This document shows positions 12,290 through 23,656 of a stretch of DNA of 64,000 bases, in pieces (within the stretch, counting starts at the first letter, position 1; each line of letters starts with the position of its first letter). The translations under genes and the position numbers were made by a program. The DNA is taken from NCBI RefSeq assembly GCF_026151205.1, contig NC_087073.1:11044411-11108410 (forward strand), given 5' to 3'. The notes under the pieces were generated by a model that was not told the DNA's origin, made no database searches, and saw nothing but the letters and a program-made list of their open reading frames with translations. The DNA comes from Bolinopsis microptera (Eukaryota > Ctenophora > Tentaculata > Lobata > Bolinopsidae).

Positions 12290-12710
12290 CAAAGCTTTCA
12301 ACGCGAGGTTTATAAAATGTGATTAATTTGAATATGTTCTTGAGGCTCGCTCCCACAAAAATTATTTTAATGTGGCTGGTATGATTTTGGTAATATTAAA
12401 GTATTATTAAATAATAACTTCCGTGTAACTTGGATGTTAAGTTACTGTGTAACACTAACCACTCATAGAGGCTCTCGTCGTTAGCGAGTTGAATTCCAAA
12501 GGGTACCATTGGTTTTGTCAGGGTGCATATTTGACAAATAAATAAAGTTACATTTACTGTGGCAACGTCCTAGCTGTTGGTACCGTAAATAATATCATTT
12601 TACACTGAATATGTGGATACGTGCGCAGATTACAATATAGTGTGTAATATATAGTGCACCACGTTTTGGATTTGATTTGAAACGTACAAAGAAGCTTATA
12701 AATGCTATAA
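12290..12710 (+). repeat. Dispersed repeat X, copy 1 (uninterrupted)
   Basis: Runs from AAGAAGTTCAAAGCTTTCAA to the AATATAGTGTGTAATATATAG region. A second copy starts at 13333 and continues after an insertion at 14456-14600. Copy 1 therefore shows the empty target of the G/C-run element (AAATAAATAAAGTTACATTT). The tail TACGTGCGCA...ACAATATAGTGTG is shared with the palindromes at 43580 and 45450. Confidence 0.7.
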
Positions 12711-12719
12711 TTCATTAAT

Positions 12720-13332
12720 GATCGCCTATCATGTTTTTCCCCGTCACATGTTTTTCCCCGTCAACATCATGAGTACGTTTAGGACGACTTGATATCACTA
12801 AGAATGTGTAGTATGTAGTACTAGTAATAGTATGTGACTGAGAAATTCCCAGAACTTATTGTGTTAAGATTTCTTGCTGGCTTGTTGTCCACTTCTCGTG
12901 GAACAAGCTCCATGAGGCTGGGTAACACACCAATAATTTATAGCGTAATATAATAATATATACGATGTACAGGTAACACACTAACTGATCACTGATTGAT
13001 AAGCATGAAGTGATGTAAGTTTTAAATATGAATCTTGTCTACTAAATTCCACAATGATCAAGAATCCGTCATGATTTTTGTTTTTCGCCAAAGTCTTTAT
13101 TTGGCGACAAAGAAATGGAAGCCGTTGGTAAATGTTTTGGATTTCACTGGTCATATATCGAGATTTTTTCTAAAATATAACTTAGATGGCAAGTAAGACA
13201 TGGAAAACGACGTTTTTACCGTGCCCAAAATAAAATTTATATTACGGTTAAATTACAGTTAATGGGAAAATATCTCTCATCTGATCTACCAGAAAAGACT
13301 GCGACTTTAATGAAAATTGAATATTTTTGAAA
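12720..13332 (+). repeat. Dispersed repeat Y, copy 1
   Basis: From TTTTTCCCCGTCAACAT through GTAATAGTATGTGACTG, GGAAGCCGTTGGTAAAT and CCAGAAAAGACTGC. A direct copy with many small indels is at 21515-22112. It is non-coding. Confidence 0.7.
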
Positions 13333-14600
13333 GAAGTCAGAAGTTCAAAGCTTCAACACCGAGGTTGATAAAATGTGATAAGTTAAATAAGTTTCTTGAG
13401 TCTCGCTCCACAAAATTATTTTATTGGCTGTATGATTTTGTAATATAAATGAAACACGAACTCCTGGTAACTTGGATGTTAAGTTACTGTGTAACACTAA
13501 CACCAAGGCTCCGTAATGCGAGTTGAATTCCAAAGGGGTACCATTGGTTTTTTGCAGGTTGATATTTGAAATAAATAAACTAAGGGGGGGGGGGGGGGGT
13601 GGTTCACCCTGATTTTTTTGGGAAACGTGTTTCGAGATAGGCAGTGACCAACAAACTAGGAACAGTGACCGAACTTTGAGGGGGTCCCGGACCCCCTACC
13701 GCCAAACGTCCCGCGGGCAGCCATGCCCCAATTTGGTTCCAAATTAGGCCCCATTTAGCCCAACAGAATTGCCCATATCTCAGTTTCGCGATATTGCAAA
13801 ACTGATTTCGCTCATTACAATAGAACGCAATATGGTTTCAATTTTTTGCCTGAAATTCAAGAATCAACGTAGAATCGCATTCGACCTAAGTTTTTGGGAC
13901 AGAATTTTGAGTTAGAGGGCCTTTAAAAAAATTTTGGCCGTGAGATATGGGGCAATTTTTTTCATTTTTTGCGATTAATTTGAACACAGAATCCACAGTA
14001 GGGTGAATACTGAGCTGATAATCCATAGAGAATGTGTAGTATAGGCTTACCTTCCATAAAAGTCTGTTTCATTCAAAAAATATTGATATATTTGACCAAG
14101 AGATGGGCCAAAATCGATCAAATTTGGTGCGTATGCCGCGAAATATGGTCATAGGTTTTTTTTCTCATAACTCAGTCATTTTTTACCAATCTGATGAAAT
14201 TCATATACGATTTCAGGGGGCCACTAGCTAACATTAGAGCACCTAAATTCTGATTTGGGCATGTTCCGGGATTGGCTAAATTGGCCTAATTTTGGACCAA
14301 ATATGGTCGTGGCTGCCCGGCGGCACCGTTTTGCGGTTGGGGTCCGGACCCCCTCAAGAAGTTCGGTCACTGTACTAGTTTGTGTTGGTCAACTGCTTTC
14401 TCGAAAAACCAAGTTGCACAAAAAATCAGGGTGAACCCCCCCCCCCCCCCCCCCCTTAAAGTGACTGTTGGCAACGTCCTTAGCTGTTGGTGACCGTAAA
14501 TAAAATCCATTTTACATCTAATATTGAATACTGCGCATGATACAATATATGTGTGATATATAGTCACCACTGTGATTTGATTTGAAACTTTTACAAAAAT
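13333..14600 (+). repeat. Repeat X, copy 2, split by an insertion
   Basis: 13333-13583 matches 12290-12545, and 14456-14600 matches 12546-12690. The gap is exactly the element 13584-14455. Confidence 0.7.
13584..14455. mobile_element. 0.87-kb TIR element with poly-G and poly-C ends
   Basis: G16 at 13584-13599 and C20 at 14436-14455 border inverted repeats of about 150 bp. The left reads GGTTCACCCTGATTTTT, then CAGTGACC...GACCGAACTT and GGGGGTCCCGGACCCCC. The right holds the reverse complements, including AGTTCGGTCACTGTAC and AAAATCAGGGTGAACC. The flanks are CTAA on the left and TTAA on the right, and the empty copy at 12546 supports insertion at a TTAA-like site. There is no ORF, so it is non-autonomous. 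A TTAA duplication suggests piggyBac- or Kolobok-type mobilisation, by inference only. Confidence 0.75.
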
Positions 14601-15239
14601 CAAATATGCAAATGTACACAAATCGGAACAAACATATAAAATGGGCCGAAATGTATAAATGCTATAAAGCTGGGTCATGAAACAGGACAGAGACAAATTA
14701 TCAAAACACGAGATTATGGCCGCACAAAGTCTCATAATATCACCATCCACCTAGTAATGAAATTAAGAAATTTGAAGTGTGAAACAATCAAAAAAAGAGT
14801 ATTCTAAATTATAAAATTGGTCTATCACATACAGAAACGTCCGAAAACTCTTAAGATACACAATAATCTTTCAAATAATGACATGTCCGTGAGACATAAA
14901 TTGCTTCATGGTGGCTTTTTTATCACTGCAACAGACTTTCGCCGTACAGGATTAAGTGGTAAAGATGATTCTGTTCAGCCCCTTTCTTCTTCAGTCCGTA
15001 ACCAGATGCGTCCTCGTTGCTGCGTTCTTCCTAGATTTACCCTGGACAGCATCCATACATTATGTGGGTCCTCACGTTGCCTCAGTCTCCCTGTTTTCAT
15101 CAGATCTGATGAATTGGCCTTGTTGATTTTGGGACAGTGATCTTGACTGGTCGGATAGCCTACACCTGGTCCTCTTCCTTCCGACTCTAGTCGCTTCGAA
15201 GTGAGGTTTCTCCCCAATATCTTCCAAACCTAAACTGCG
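14601..15239. other. No gene seen
   Basis: Overlapping ORFs on both strands (14817-15140 plus, 14975-15217 minus) have no recognised domain. The minus one may extend the relic at 15240-15556. Confidence 0.3.
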
Positions 15240-15556
15240 GTGACTAGCGCTGGAAGCTGTTCTCCCCTTCTTCTCTCAACCACCCAAACACAATTAAGTT
15301 CTTGCTCTGTCCACCTCTGCAAGCCACACTCTTATCACCTTCTTCAGGATGTAACAGTTTGCAGACCGTACGCACTTGCACTGGTTCTGTTGTAAGCTCA
15401 ACTGTAGCGCTGAAACCCAGACACCAACGTTGTTTGCACTGTCTCCTTGACCACGTCTTCAACAACTGTAGTTCTTTGTCCTTCTGCACAAGCAGCAGGC
15501 TCTGCAGCCTGATCAAACCTTATCCTTGTCGGCGAGCGCTTCCGCCTGCAAGAAAT
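15240..15556 (-). pseudogene. Minus-strand coding relic, unknown
   Basis: After CTTGCAG (acceptor-like, near 15550 on the minus strand) one frame reads RKRSPTRIRFDQAAEPAACA then EGQRTTVVEDVVKETVQTTL and reaches TGA. A shifted frame continues as ATVELTTEPVQVRTVCKLLH and GGQSKNLIVFGWLREEGENS. The switch from one open frame to another is typical of a single indel in a once-coding stretch. No domain is recognised; a transposon ORF is possible. Confidence 0.3.
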
Positions 15557-16251
15557 ATATGATCTCCTCTATTTCCAGCCATCTGGCATTCCCTGCCGTC
15601 CGACGAGGTCTATTGCTTCCACAACCGGAGTGCCAATGCGTTTTATAGACAGTTGGAGCCAAAATATTTCTGCCTGTCCCATAGCTCCACAAATATCATC
15701 GTTGTCGTTTTCAGTTCTTTTCCCACCGCAATGAACCACTTATAACACTGTCCTCCAATTTGTTTCTGTTCATCATTATTGAAATACTTAATTTGCTCCA
15801 AGATTGGGTCCGAATTATATCATCCCTCCAGAGTGTACTTGAATAGGAATGTACAAGTAGCCCAACGCAAAGGCTAACGACGCGGAGCAGCAAACTGGAA
15901 CTTATCGCAACGGTTACAATAAATTAAGAGAGCCACGATAAATTGCAACGTAAAGCTACAGACTGACTACACCAGTCAGTTCTGAGGTGTCTTCGCATCT
16001 GTGCTGATAATGCCCTTCGCTTCTCTGGCGGAAATATCTGCAAATATATCAGCACTCCAGTGTCCAAGAGTTTTAGTGCATATAATTCCCCTAAAAAATA
16101 TTGTTATTGATAATATTGCCTTACACGATTGATGATTTAACTCAACAAATTTACTTTTTTTTCCCATCTAATTTTGCAATTACTATGAGATGAACATGAT
16201 GACTGGGAAAATTTAAGATTTTTCAGGCAAATTGTATTAAAAAACTGCATT
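15557..16251. other. No gene seen
   Basis: Short ORFs on the minus strand (15711-15893, 15976-16167) without recognisable features. Confidence 0.35.
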
Positions 16252-16598
16252 TGGGTAATCCGGGACCAGGCAAAAGTCCCGCTCCACATTGGGACGTCCG
16301 GGCTCGGTTTCTCGATGTAATTCCCGACTTATATGGTCCTAAAAACACTAATACTCGGTACTCTTTTCACCAACCAGTGGGGCATTTCTCGAATCACGCC
16401 CTTTTTGACGCACCCCCATCGAGACCCCAACGATAAATTATCTCGGCTTCTGATTGAATACAGACCTCAAGCAGGATGAACTCAAAATTGCCTAACGATG
16501 CATGTTTAATTAGTGCTATGAAGCTAAGAAACTTAAGGAGCGCCTAAGAGACTTAGTATTTGAGAAATTCGCCAAAAATCCTATTTTACTATATTAGC

Positions 16599-17650
16599 AG
16601 TAAACAGTTTTTTGGGTTTTTCGCAAATTAGTTTTTCTGAGTATTCTGATTTGCGACAATGATATTGAACTGTTAGTATAAACGACGTTTCAAAGTAACA
16701 ACTTCTTATTCCATGCTGACAAAATTGGTAAATAGTGAGAAAACTGACTCATAAAATTTATTAACCCAAAATGGCTAAACGACACACAAATTGTTTCAAA
16801 TACCGACTAAAATTATAATCAAAATCTATCATATATACAGCCACTACTCGATCTGCCATGCAATAAAACTTAAAACATCCACTAAACAGCAGTACGTGAT
16901 TGTGATCGTGTGATGAATGACAATTACAGTGATAACAGATGATAAGATGTAAGTGAGATAACAATTTGATAATTAAAAGATACAATACATGGAGATGGTG
17001 TAATACACAATGAGCGTGAAATTATAGTGACTGGTAACTGATGAGAGCGAGATGGTGAAAAAACATTTAAAAATTAACTACTGCTAGAAAACTGAAACTG
17101 TATGCAATAAAAAGGGACTGCAACTAAAATATCTAAAATTCTCAGTACAAGCTATGAAAAAACTTTAATAGTTCAAGTTCTGCTCTCTTTTAATTGTAGG
17201 TTCAGATTAATAATTACATCTCTGCGAAAAATCTTTCTTCTGACAGTATTGGGCTCAATTCTTAAAATATCATACTTCAAATCTGGATTAACCCCGCATG
17301 ACAGCTCGAATTATGTATGGCAAAAGCTTACTAAACATTAGAAGGGTAGCAAGGTAGGTAGCGTAACGTAAGTGTTCTCCTACACGAACATGTACTTTCC
17401 TACTGGGTTTCTCCAACGTACCGCTGGTCACTTATTTACACTTAATCTTATATACTACAATCGTCACTTCACAAACTTTAAGTACAAACGATCAAAGGAC
17501 AAATTTTACATGAATTAATAGGGTCTGCACACAAGTTTATCATACGGTTCCCTGTCACTACATAAAATATTCCTCAATTTCGAAGTAGGTATAAAGTTTA
17601 CTTTAATAGGTTTATAATTGTTCTGCTCACATAATTTCTAATCTTATTGC
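16599..17650. other. No gene; interior of the inverted-repeat element
   Basis: AT-rich sequence. The ORF at 16761-16985 on the minus strand has no recognised character. Confidence 0.35.
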
Positions 17651-18870
17651 TAGACTGTCCGAATAAAATCTACATAAGAACTGTCCGGGAATCATCCTCA
17701 CACTTCTGACGCCTGTAAGAATTACTACTGTTCCAATAACGTCTTGGTTCTGGTACCCCGTTATTTCTGTAATAGATCATCAAGGAGTCTGAGAGAGTGC
17801 TCCTTTTCCGCTGGGCCCAGATTATATACGGCAAGCCTTGCATATAGGTTCTTCACTGTATTAATCTTAACAGACTCAGCTGGCAAAGTTGTTTGTGGCA
17901 GGGTAATATCCTTTTGTAGCGGCTTGCGGGAACATCTTGCTGGTTAATTTACCGTTTGGCTCGATCCGGACCTCAGTGGTTCAGAAGGGGATAAAAACGT
18001 CTGTTGTTCTGGAAAGTCGACCTCCCACTTCAACGTTTTGTCCGATCTTGTCAGCAATCTGTTGAACCAAGAAGGGCTTCTTCTTTCGTCTCTGCAGTAC
18101 TGGCAGCATCATCTATGTAGCGTTTGCAAGAAGTTTCGATAAGTATAAACCGATAGGTAGTGTCGATCGGTGTAGATAGATTCTTCTCGAACTTGTACAC
18201 GCTGATGATGGCACAGAAGGGCCCTGGCCTTCAAACCCACGAACAGACCATCCCGCTGTAGCCAAAGTTCCTGTAATACACAAAGAAAGAGATGGTAAGG
18301 ATTGTAGTAGGATCTCATGATGTCTGTCAGGCTGAGTCCCCATCAGGTCCAAACTGTCCTCGGTGCTCTGGTAGCTAGCTCAAATGACATCGTCTATAAT
18401 ACAGCCCTGTACGTTTAAAGTTAGTGTAGAAAGCTGAAAGATCCCGCGGCAAAGAACTTTCTCCTGGCAAGCTGTTCCTGAGAGATCTGGCGGAGCATCT
18501 CTATGTGCGGAGTAAATTACTCAGGAGACGAAGGCACCTCATTAAAGGAGAGGTTTTTAAAGAATGGTCGTCCCCCCCCCACTAGCCAACTGAGTCTCTC
18601 TGTAGGTGATCCACGCAGCTGATGATGGGTCTAAACCTTAACCTGCTCAAGAGGGATTCGGTCGAGCGGAAGAGCTCTCCGAGGGTTCTTGTGGGCTTTG
18701 ATTGGACGTTACAAGTCTGGGAGTCTGACAAGGTCAGTGAACTCTGATCCGTCTTTGTAGTCCGTCGTCAAGTTCCGCTTGATGAATCTTCTTCCACAGG
18801 TCCATTCGACTCCCTTCACCAGGTTCTCCGTCTTCTTCTTCTTGATGAGCTTGTGTGAGCTATTGAGAGG
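17650..18870 (-). pseudogene. Degenerate minus-strand coding region inside the element
   Basis: Read on the minus strand from 18850, protein-like pieces appear in order across shifts and stops: KKKTENLVKGVEWTCGRRFI, KRNLTTDYKDGSEFTDLVRL, AHKNPRRALPLDRIPLEQVK, FKNLSFNEVPSSPE, then EMLRQISQEQLARRKFFAAG. Nearer 17850-17750, YNLGPAEKEHSLRLLDDLLQ appears. The consistent composition suggests a gene, perhaps with introns, now carrying indels. It could be a captured host gene or the element's own gene. I do not recognise the family. Confidence 0.35.
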
Positions 18871-18904
18871 TGGTTTCGCTACTGAGACAAGTTTCGCATG
18901 TAAA

Positions 18905-20420
18905 CAATCATCACACTTATTTCAAGATATTCTCAGCTTCTGATTGGAGCTAAGCACTCATCTTGGCATTAAAATAGTCAGAAATCATCCATATGAGTGG
19001 TATAGCATGGATTAAAGTCTTGAGACTTTTCAAGTGTTGTTGAATTATTAGGTCAATTCCCATTTTTATCCTCTCGCGAGTAGCGATTGATGCACTTATT
19101 TCAAGATATCTCACTTCTGATTGGAGCTAGCGTTCATCGTGGGCCATTGAAAGGGTCAGAATCATCACATTGAGTGGGGTAGAGCATATTTTAAAGTCTT
19201 TGCGCTTCAGGTTGTTGAGTTATTAGGTCATATATCCCATTTTTTAGGCTCTCGCGAGTACGATTGATGCACCCATTTCCAAGATATTCATCAGCTTACT
19301 GAAATTGAGTTAAAACGCTCATCTTGGGCATTACAATGGTCCCAAATCTTCACATTGAGTGGGGTAGAGCAAAGTTTTAAAGTCTTGAACGTCATGTTTT
19401 GAGTTTTTATTAGGTCTATCCCCATTTTTACGCTTCTCCGACATTCGCGAGTAGCGATGTGATGCACCTTATTTCAAAGATATCTCAGCTTCTGATTGAG
19501 CTAAGCGTTTCATCTGTGCATGAGGATTGGCAATTGAATGGGCCTAATCCATCACATTGAGTGGGGTAGAGCATAGTTTTAAAGTCTTTGGAACTTCAGG
19601 TTGTTGAGTTTCGTAGTTCCAGATCCCATTTTTTTACCGTCTCTCGCGAGTAGCGATTGATGCACTTATTTTCAAGAATTTCTCAATCAAGAAGCGGGAG
19701 ATATCTTGTAATAAGTGTGTCAATCCCTACTCCGAGATTAAAGTGTAAATATGTTTAAACCGAACAATTCAACAACCTGAATCTCAAGACTTTGGAAACC
19801 ACGCTCTACCCCCACTCAATGTGATGATTCTGACCATGTAATGCCAAGATGACGATTAACTCCAATCAGAAGCTGAATATCTTTAAATGGGTGCTCAATC
19901 GCTACTCGCGAGAGCGTAAAATTGGGATCTGACCTAATAACTCAACAACCTGAATCGCATGACTTTAAAACTATGCTCTACCCACTCATGTGATGATTCA
20001 GACCATTTTTAATGCCCAAGATGAGCGTTTAACTCCAATCAGAAGCTGAGATATCTTGAAATGAGTGCACAATCGCTACTCCGTGAGCCTAAAAATGGAT
20101 CTGACCTAATAAACTCAACAACCTGGAATCTCAAGACTTTAAAACCATGCTCTACCCCACTCAATGTGAGAATCTGATCATTTCAATGCCCAAGATGAAC
20201 GCTTAGCTCCAATCAGAAGCTGAGAGATCTGAAATGGGTGCATCAATCGCTACTCGCGAGAGCATAAAAATGGGATCTGACGAATTAACTAACAACCTTG
20301 AAGTCCTCAAGACTTTAAAACCATGCGCTACCCCACACATATGATATTTTGACCTTTTAAATGCCCAAGATGAGTGCTAGCTCCAACAGAGCTGAGATAT
20401 CTTGAAATAAGTGTGATAAT
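18905..20420. repeat. Head-to-head tandem array, unit about 175-197 bp
   Basis: Five forward units contain TTATTTCAAGATAT, AGCTTCTGATTGGAGCTAA, TTGAGTGGGGTAGAGCAT and CTCGCGAGTAGCGATTGATG. They start near 18906, 19088, 19266, 19462 and 19659. Five inverted units follow, near 19695, 19868, 20050, 20225 and 20393. The symmetry centre is at about 19685. The array abuts the right terminal arm. Confidence 0.8.
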
Positions 20421-20771
20421 TGGTTAACTTGCGAGTCTTGCTGATATAGTAAAATCGGATTATTGCGATTTCTTTCTCAAAAACTAAGTCCTCTTAGGCT
20501 GAAGTTCTGCATAGCACTAATAGAAACATGCTCTTAGCACATTTTGGTTCATGCCTGAGTCGTATCTCATTCAGAAGCCAGATAATTTATAGTGGGGTCC
20601 GCGATAAGGGTGCGGTCAAAAAGGGCGGTGCTTCCGAGAAATGCCCCACTGGTGAAAAAGTGTAAACCCGAGTAATTAGTGTTTATTTAGGACAATAGAG
20701 ACGGATTAATCGAGAAACCGGAGCGGACGTCCCAATGTGAGCGGGACTTTTGCCTGGTCCAGATTATTGGG

Positions 20772-21514
20772 GATTTCAGGTAACATTCGGGTAGACCGTA
20801 CTCTATTTCATAAAGTAGATACCTTCATGTGCCTATATAGTTATACCCATGTGAACTTTTAGTTGTTTATCCCAATATATGAATAAATTAATCAAAAGCC
20901 AATGAGATCCGATACTTGCAGCAACGCGTTGCAGCAACGCCAACAGTTAAGCAGTTATATGAGTAGCTCCGTGTCTGCCAAGGCATGGGATCAAACAAAG
21001 AAATACTTAGCTTGCAGCTTACTACTCTATTGCTCGATACTATCACGAGAACTCGAATCCCCGCCCCCCCCCCCCCCCCCAAGATAGTTTGCCAAAAATA
21101 ATAAATTTTTCGTCGTAGTTTAACTACAAATAAAAAATTAATAATTAAATTTGATACTCGTTAAAATATTTGTTCCAAAAACCGTCGACGTGGAATCGTG
21201 AACAAAAGTAGTTTCTAGAAACACTTTGAAAAGATTTTTACCTAGCGGAGTCATTCTCGATACTACCTCTGAAGGCAGAGCTCCCCTTCCGAGCTCGTAT
21301 TGCAAAAGGGAGGTCTGCCTTTCGAATCGCATTAGAAATGGGGAAGCCTCGACTCCAAATTCGTACAAAACATTGAGGATATTAATTATACTAGGTGCTG
21401 ACTCGCTGAAAACCGGGAAAAAACATGTTAGGCGATCATAATGAATCCGGGTACATGCTTGAGCTACCCTGATCATTATGATCGCCCTAACATTTTTTTC
21501 CACAGCTCATCATG
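20772..21514. other. No gene; C17 tract and a palindrome
   Basis: A C run lies at 21064-21080. ATGTTAGGCGATCATAATGA at 21426 pairs with TCATTATGATCGCCCTAACAT ending near 21493, giving a hairpin with a loop of about 30 bases. The phrase CATAATGATCAGGGTAGC recurs near 25397 and 41292. The minus-strand ORF at 21138-21503 runs through this hairpin and is not credible as a gene. Confidence 0.5.
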
Positions 21515-22112
21515 TTTTTTCCCCGTCAACATGGCATGGAGTATCGTTTAGACACTTGATATCTTTTAAGAATGTTTAGTATGTATACTAGTAATAGTAT
21601 GTGACTGGAATTCCAGAACTTATTGTGTTAAAGAATTGCTTGCTGGATTATTTGTCTACTCTTCTCGTGAACTAGCTCCATAGAGGCTGGGTAACGACAC
21701 CAAGAATTTATAGCCGTAATATATATAAAAACGCTGTACACACTAACCTGATCAGCTGATTGGGGGGGGGGGGATGATCATGAAGTGAATGTAAATTTTA
21801 AACTAATGATTCTGTCTACGACATTCCTCAATGATCAAGGAGAATCGTCAAGATTTTGTTTCGCCAAGTCTTTATTTTGGCGACAAAAATGGAAGCCGTT
21901 GGTAAATTGTTTGGGATTTCACTGTTCATATATCCGAATTGTATTAAATATACTTTGATGGCAGTAAACATTGGAACGAATTTTACCGTGCACAAAAATA
22001 AAATTTTATATACGTAAATTACAGTTAATGGAAATATCTCTCATCCTAATCTATCTAACCAGAAAAGACTGCACTTTAATTAAAAATAACATTTTTTGAA
22101 AAAGGTTTTGAT
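21515..22112 (+). repeat. Dispersed repeat Y, copy 2
   Basis: A direct copy of 12720-13332 with many 1-3 bp differences and a G12 tract at about 21763 that is absent from copy 1. Confidence 0.7.
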
Positions 22113-22269
22113 TTGGTATGACTATAGTTTCAATCGGAAACCCAATAAATCTACGCTTTTGATTTCCAAACGCCAAAAATTTATCTACGATAGTGAAATA
22201 AAATAAAACTATCGATTAATTTAAAATATTAACACCGTTCTGTTTCTACCATTAAGTATTGCACACATA

Positions 22270-22710
22270 AACGTGAATATGACCCAGGACCAAATGTCCT
22301 CGCACATTGGAAACTCCACGCCGTTAATGGCTGTGTCGTCACACGTCGAGCAGGTACCCTGCTCCTTCTCCCTCTGGTCTTCAGTCCCGCAGATCACGAG
22401 CCAACCGCGACAATTCAGCTGCCTAAAAAAAACAACAAACGGGGTAAACCAAGCTCCCCAGAGGCATCCCGTTTTTTCTGTTTTGGAACGTCTTCTACCC
22501 AGTGTCCCATTGCAGAAAGCCGAAGGTCGTTAGCAGATGTGTCCGTCGACGTTACCTTGTCGGAATTCATACTGGAGCTTGGCGGCGACAAATCCCTCTT
22601 TGGCAAGTGACCTCATCGTCTCGTTCTTTGCACGTCGTCCCCAGTTTCCATGTTTCCTTGCCTGCTGCAAACGTCATCCCCGGGCTACATCCAAGACAGA
22701 TTGCGTTTTA
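22270..22710 (-). pseudogene. Possible LINE ORF1 N-terminal relic (minus strand)
   Basis: On the minus strand, MPKRDLSPPSSSMNSDKVTS and then STDTSANDLRLSAMGHWVED run from 22606. A shifted frame farther on gives STCDDTAINGVEFPMCEDIW, a spacing faintly like a PHD-type zinc finger. Ser-rich N-termini followed by PHD fingers occur in CR1-like ORF1 proteins, but the match is weak and other readings remain open on the plus strand. Confidence 0.2.
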
Positions 22711-22878
22711 GAGCTGTGTCGTCACCACTACCCTGATAAACTCCACCGTTAGCTTGAACGAGTTTACATATCCACCGTGGGAACAATACTCAACCTCCCC
22801 CCCCAATCTCCCCAGTACGGCGGGGAAAGTAAGTTTGTTGGTGTCCTGATAAGTGATAATTGTAGAATTTTATTAGTA

Positions 22879-23654
22879 CAGGGTGGGCCAAATGGTCATG
22901 GTGCAAACCTTGGTCTTATACCTCCGCCGTGTTTTATATTTGAGAGCTGTTGCTTGCAGATGCATATTCTGTACTTACTGGGTTCGAAGAATATCCGGTC
23001 GTCAAAATTAGAAATTCGAAATTTTTTAGACCACGCCCATTCAATATTAAAACACCTATATTGTTTCCTAAACATTCTGAACGCCTAATTTTTTCAGAGC
23101 ACGGTTGATTATCAAGATGTTGCATATGATCTGAAAACATGAGGCAAAACGGATTAAAAATGACAATTTATCAAGCATTATCTGTATCTCGTTAACAAAA
23201 TTGACTGGTGATTAGTGACAACTGGGGACACGATCACCTTAATTGGGCAACCATTTTTTCCATAAACAATTCCCATAAATGTTAACGGGTAGTTAACGGG
23301 GTCACCTTATCACGTGATTAGGAAACCAATCACCTGATCACACGTAATGAATAAACTCGTTATGCTCCTATCTCGGGTCTTCTGAGAAGCTACATTCTAA
23401 TTCGTTCAGGACAAACGTTATTCGATGGCCACAACACAATTCGAATAACATTTAGCTTGATCCGACTATCCAAACCTATCAAATAAATGTGAAAATGAAC
23501 CTCCATAGTGAAAAAAATGAACGCGATATTGTTCCGAGTTGACAAATTCCTCGAACCAGTGGTGGTACTAGCATACCAAAGGCAGTATTTCAATGGCACA
23601 CAGTGACTGAGCTCATGAAGGCCAACGTTTCCCACTGACTTTGGCCCACCCCTG
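22879..23654. mobile_element. Tc1/mariner-type element, degenerate
   Basis: The left end is TA then CAGGGTGGGCCAAATGG. The right end is ACTTTGGCCCACCCCTG then TA. CAGGGTGGGCCA ends with TA duplications are characteristic of mariner/Tc1-like elements. At 776 bp it is too short for an intact transposase of about 345 codons. Confidence 0.65.
23390..23635 (-). pseudogene. Possible mariner transposase remnant
   Basis: An 81-codon minus-strand ORF inside the mariner-type ends includes FFTMEVHFHIYLIG, resembling the FxDEaHFhlnG stretch around the second catalytic Asp of mariner-type DDE/D transposases. The Asp itself appears changed (Met-Glu). Homology is tentative. Confidence 0.35.
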
Positions 23655-23656
23655 TA

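Larger units (their letters stand above)
16252..20771. mobile_element. 4.5-kb element with about 340-bp terminal inverted repeats
   Basis: The left arm is 16252-16598 and the right arm 20440-20771. Inverted landmarks include GGACCAGGCAAAAGTCCCGC against GCGGGACTTTTGCCTGGTCC, GGGACGTCCG against CGGACGTCCC, CAGTGGGGCATTTCTCG against CGAGAAATGCCCCACTG, and GCTATGAAGC...CTAAGAGACTTAG against CTAAGTCCTCTTAGG...GCATAGC. Inside are a degenerate coding stretch (17650-18870) and an inverted tandem array (18905-20420). I could not fix the exact ends or a target duplication. The superfamily is unknown. Confidence 0.7.

Noticed and set aside
14367-14750. 127-codon minus-strand ORF
   Set aside because: It includes a Gly run translated from the poly-C end of a TIR element, and has no domain.
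18905-20420. CRISPR array
   Set aside because: The units are contiguous, about 180 bp and inverted halfway, in a eukaryotic genome. There are no short spacers.
21138-21503. 121-codon minus-strand ORF
   Set aside because: It reads through a hairpin and AT-rich sequence with no domain. The plus-strand ORF over the same bases is equally open.
22273-22752. Three overlapping plus-strand ORFs
   Set aside because: Mutually overlapping and without domains. The minus strand gives a slightly better protein-like reading.
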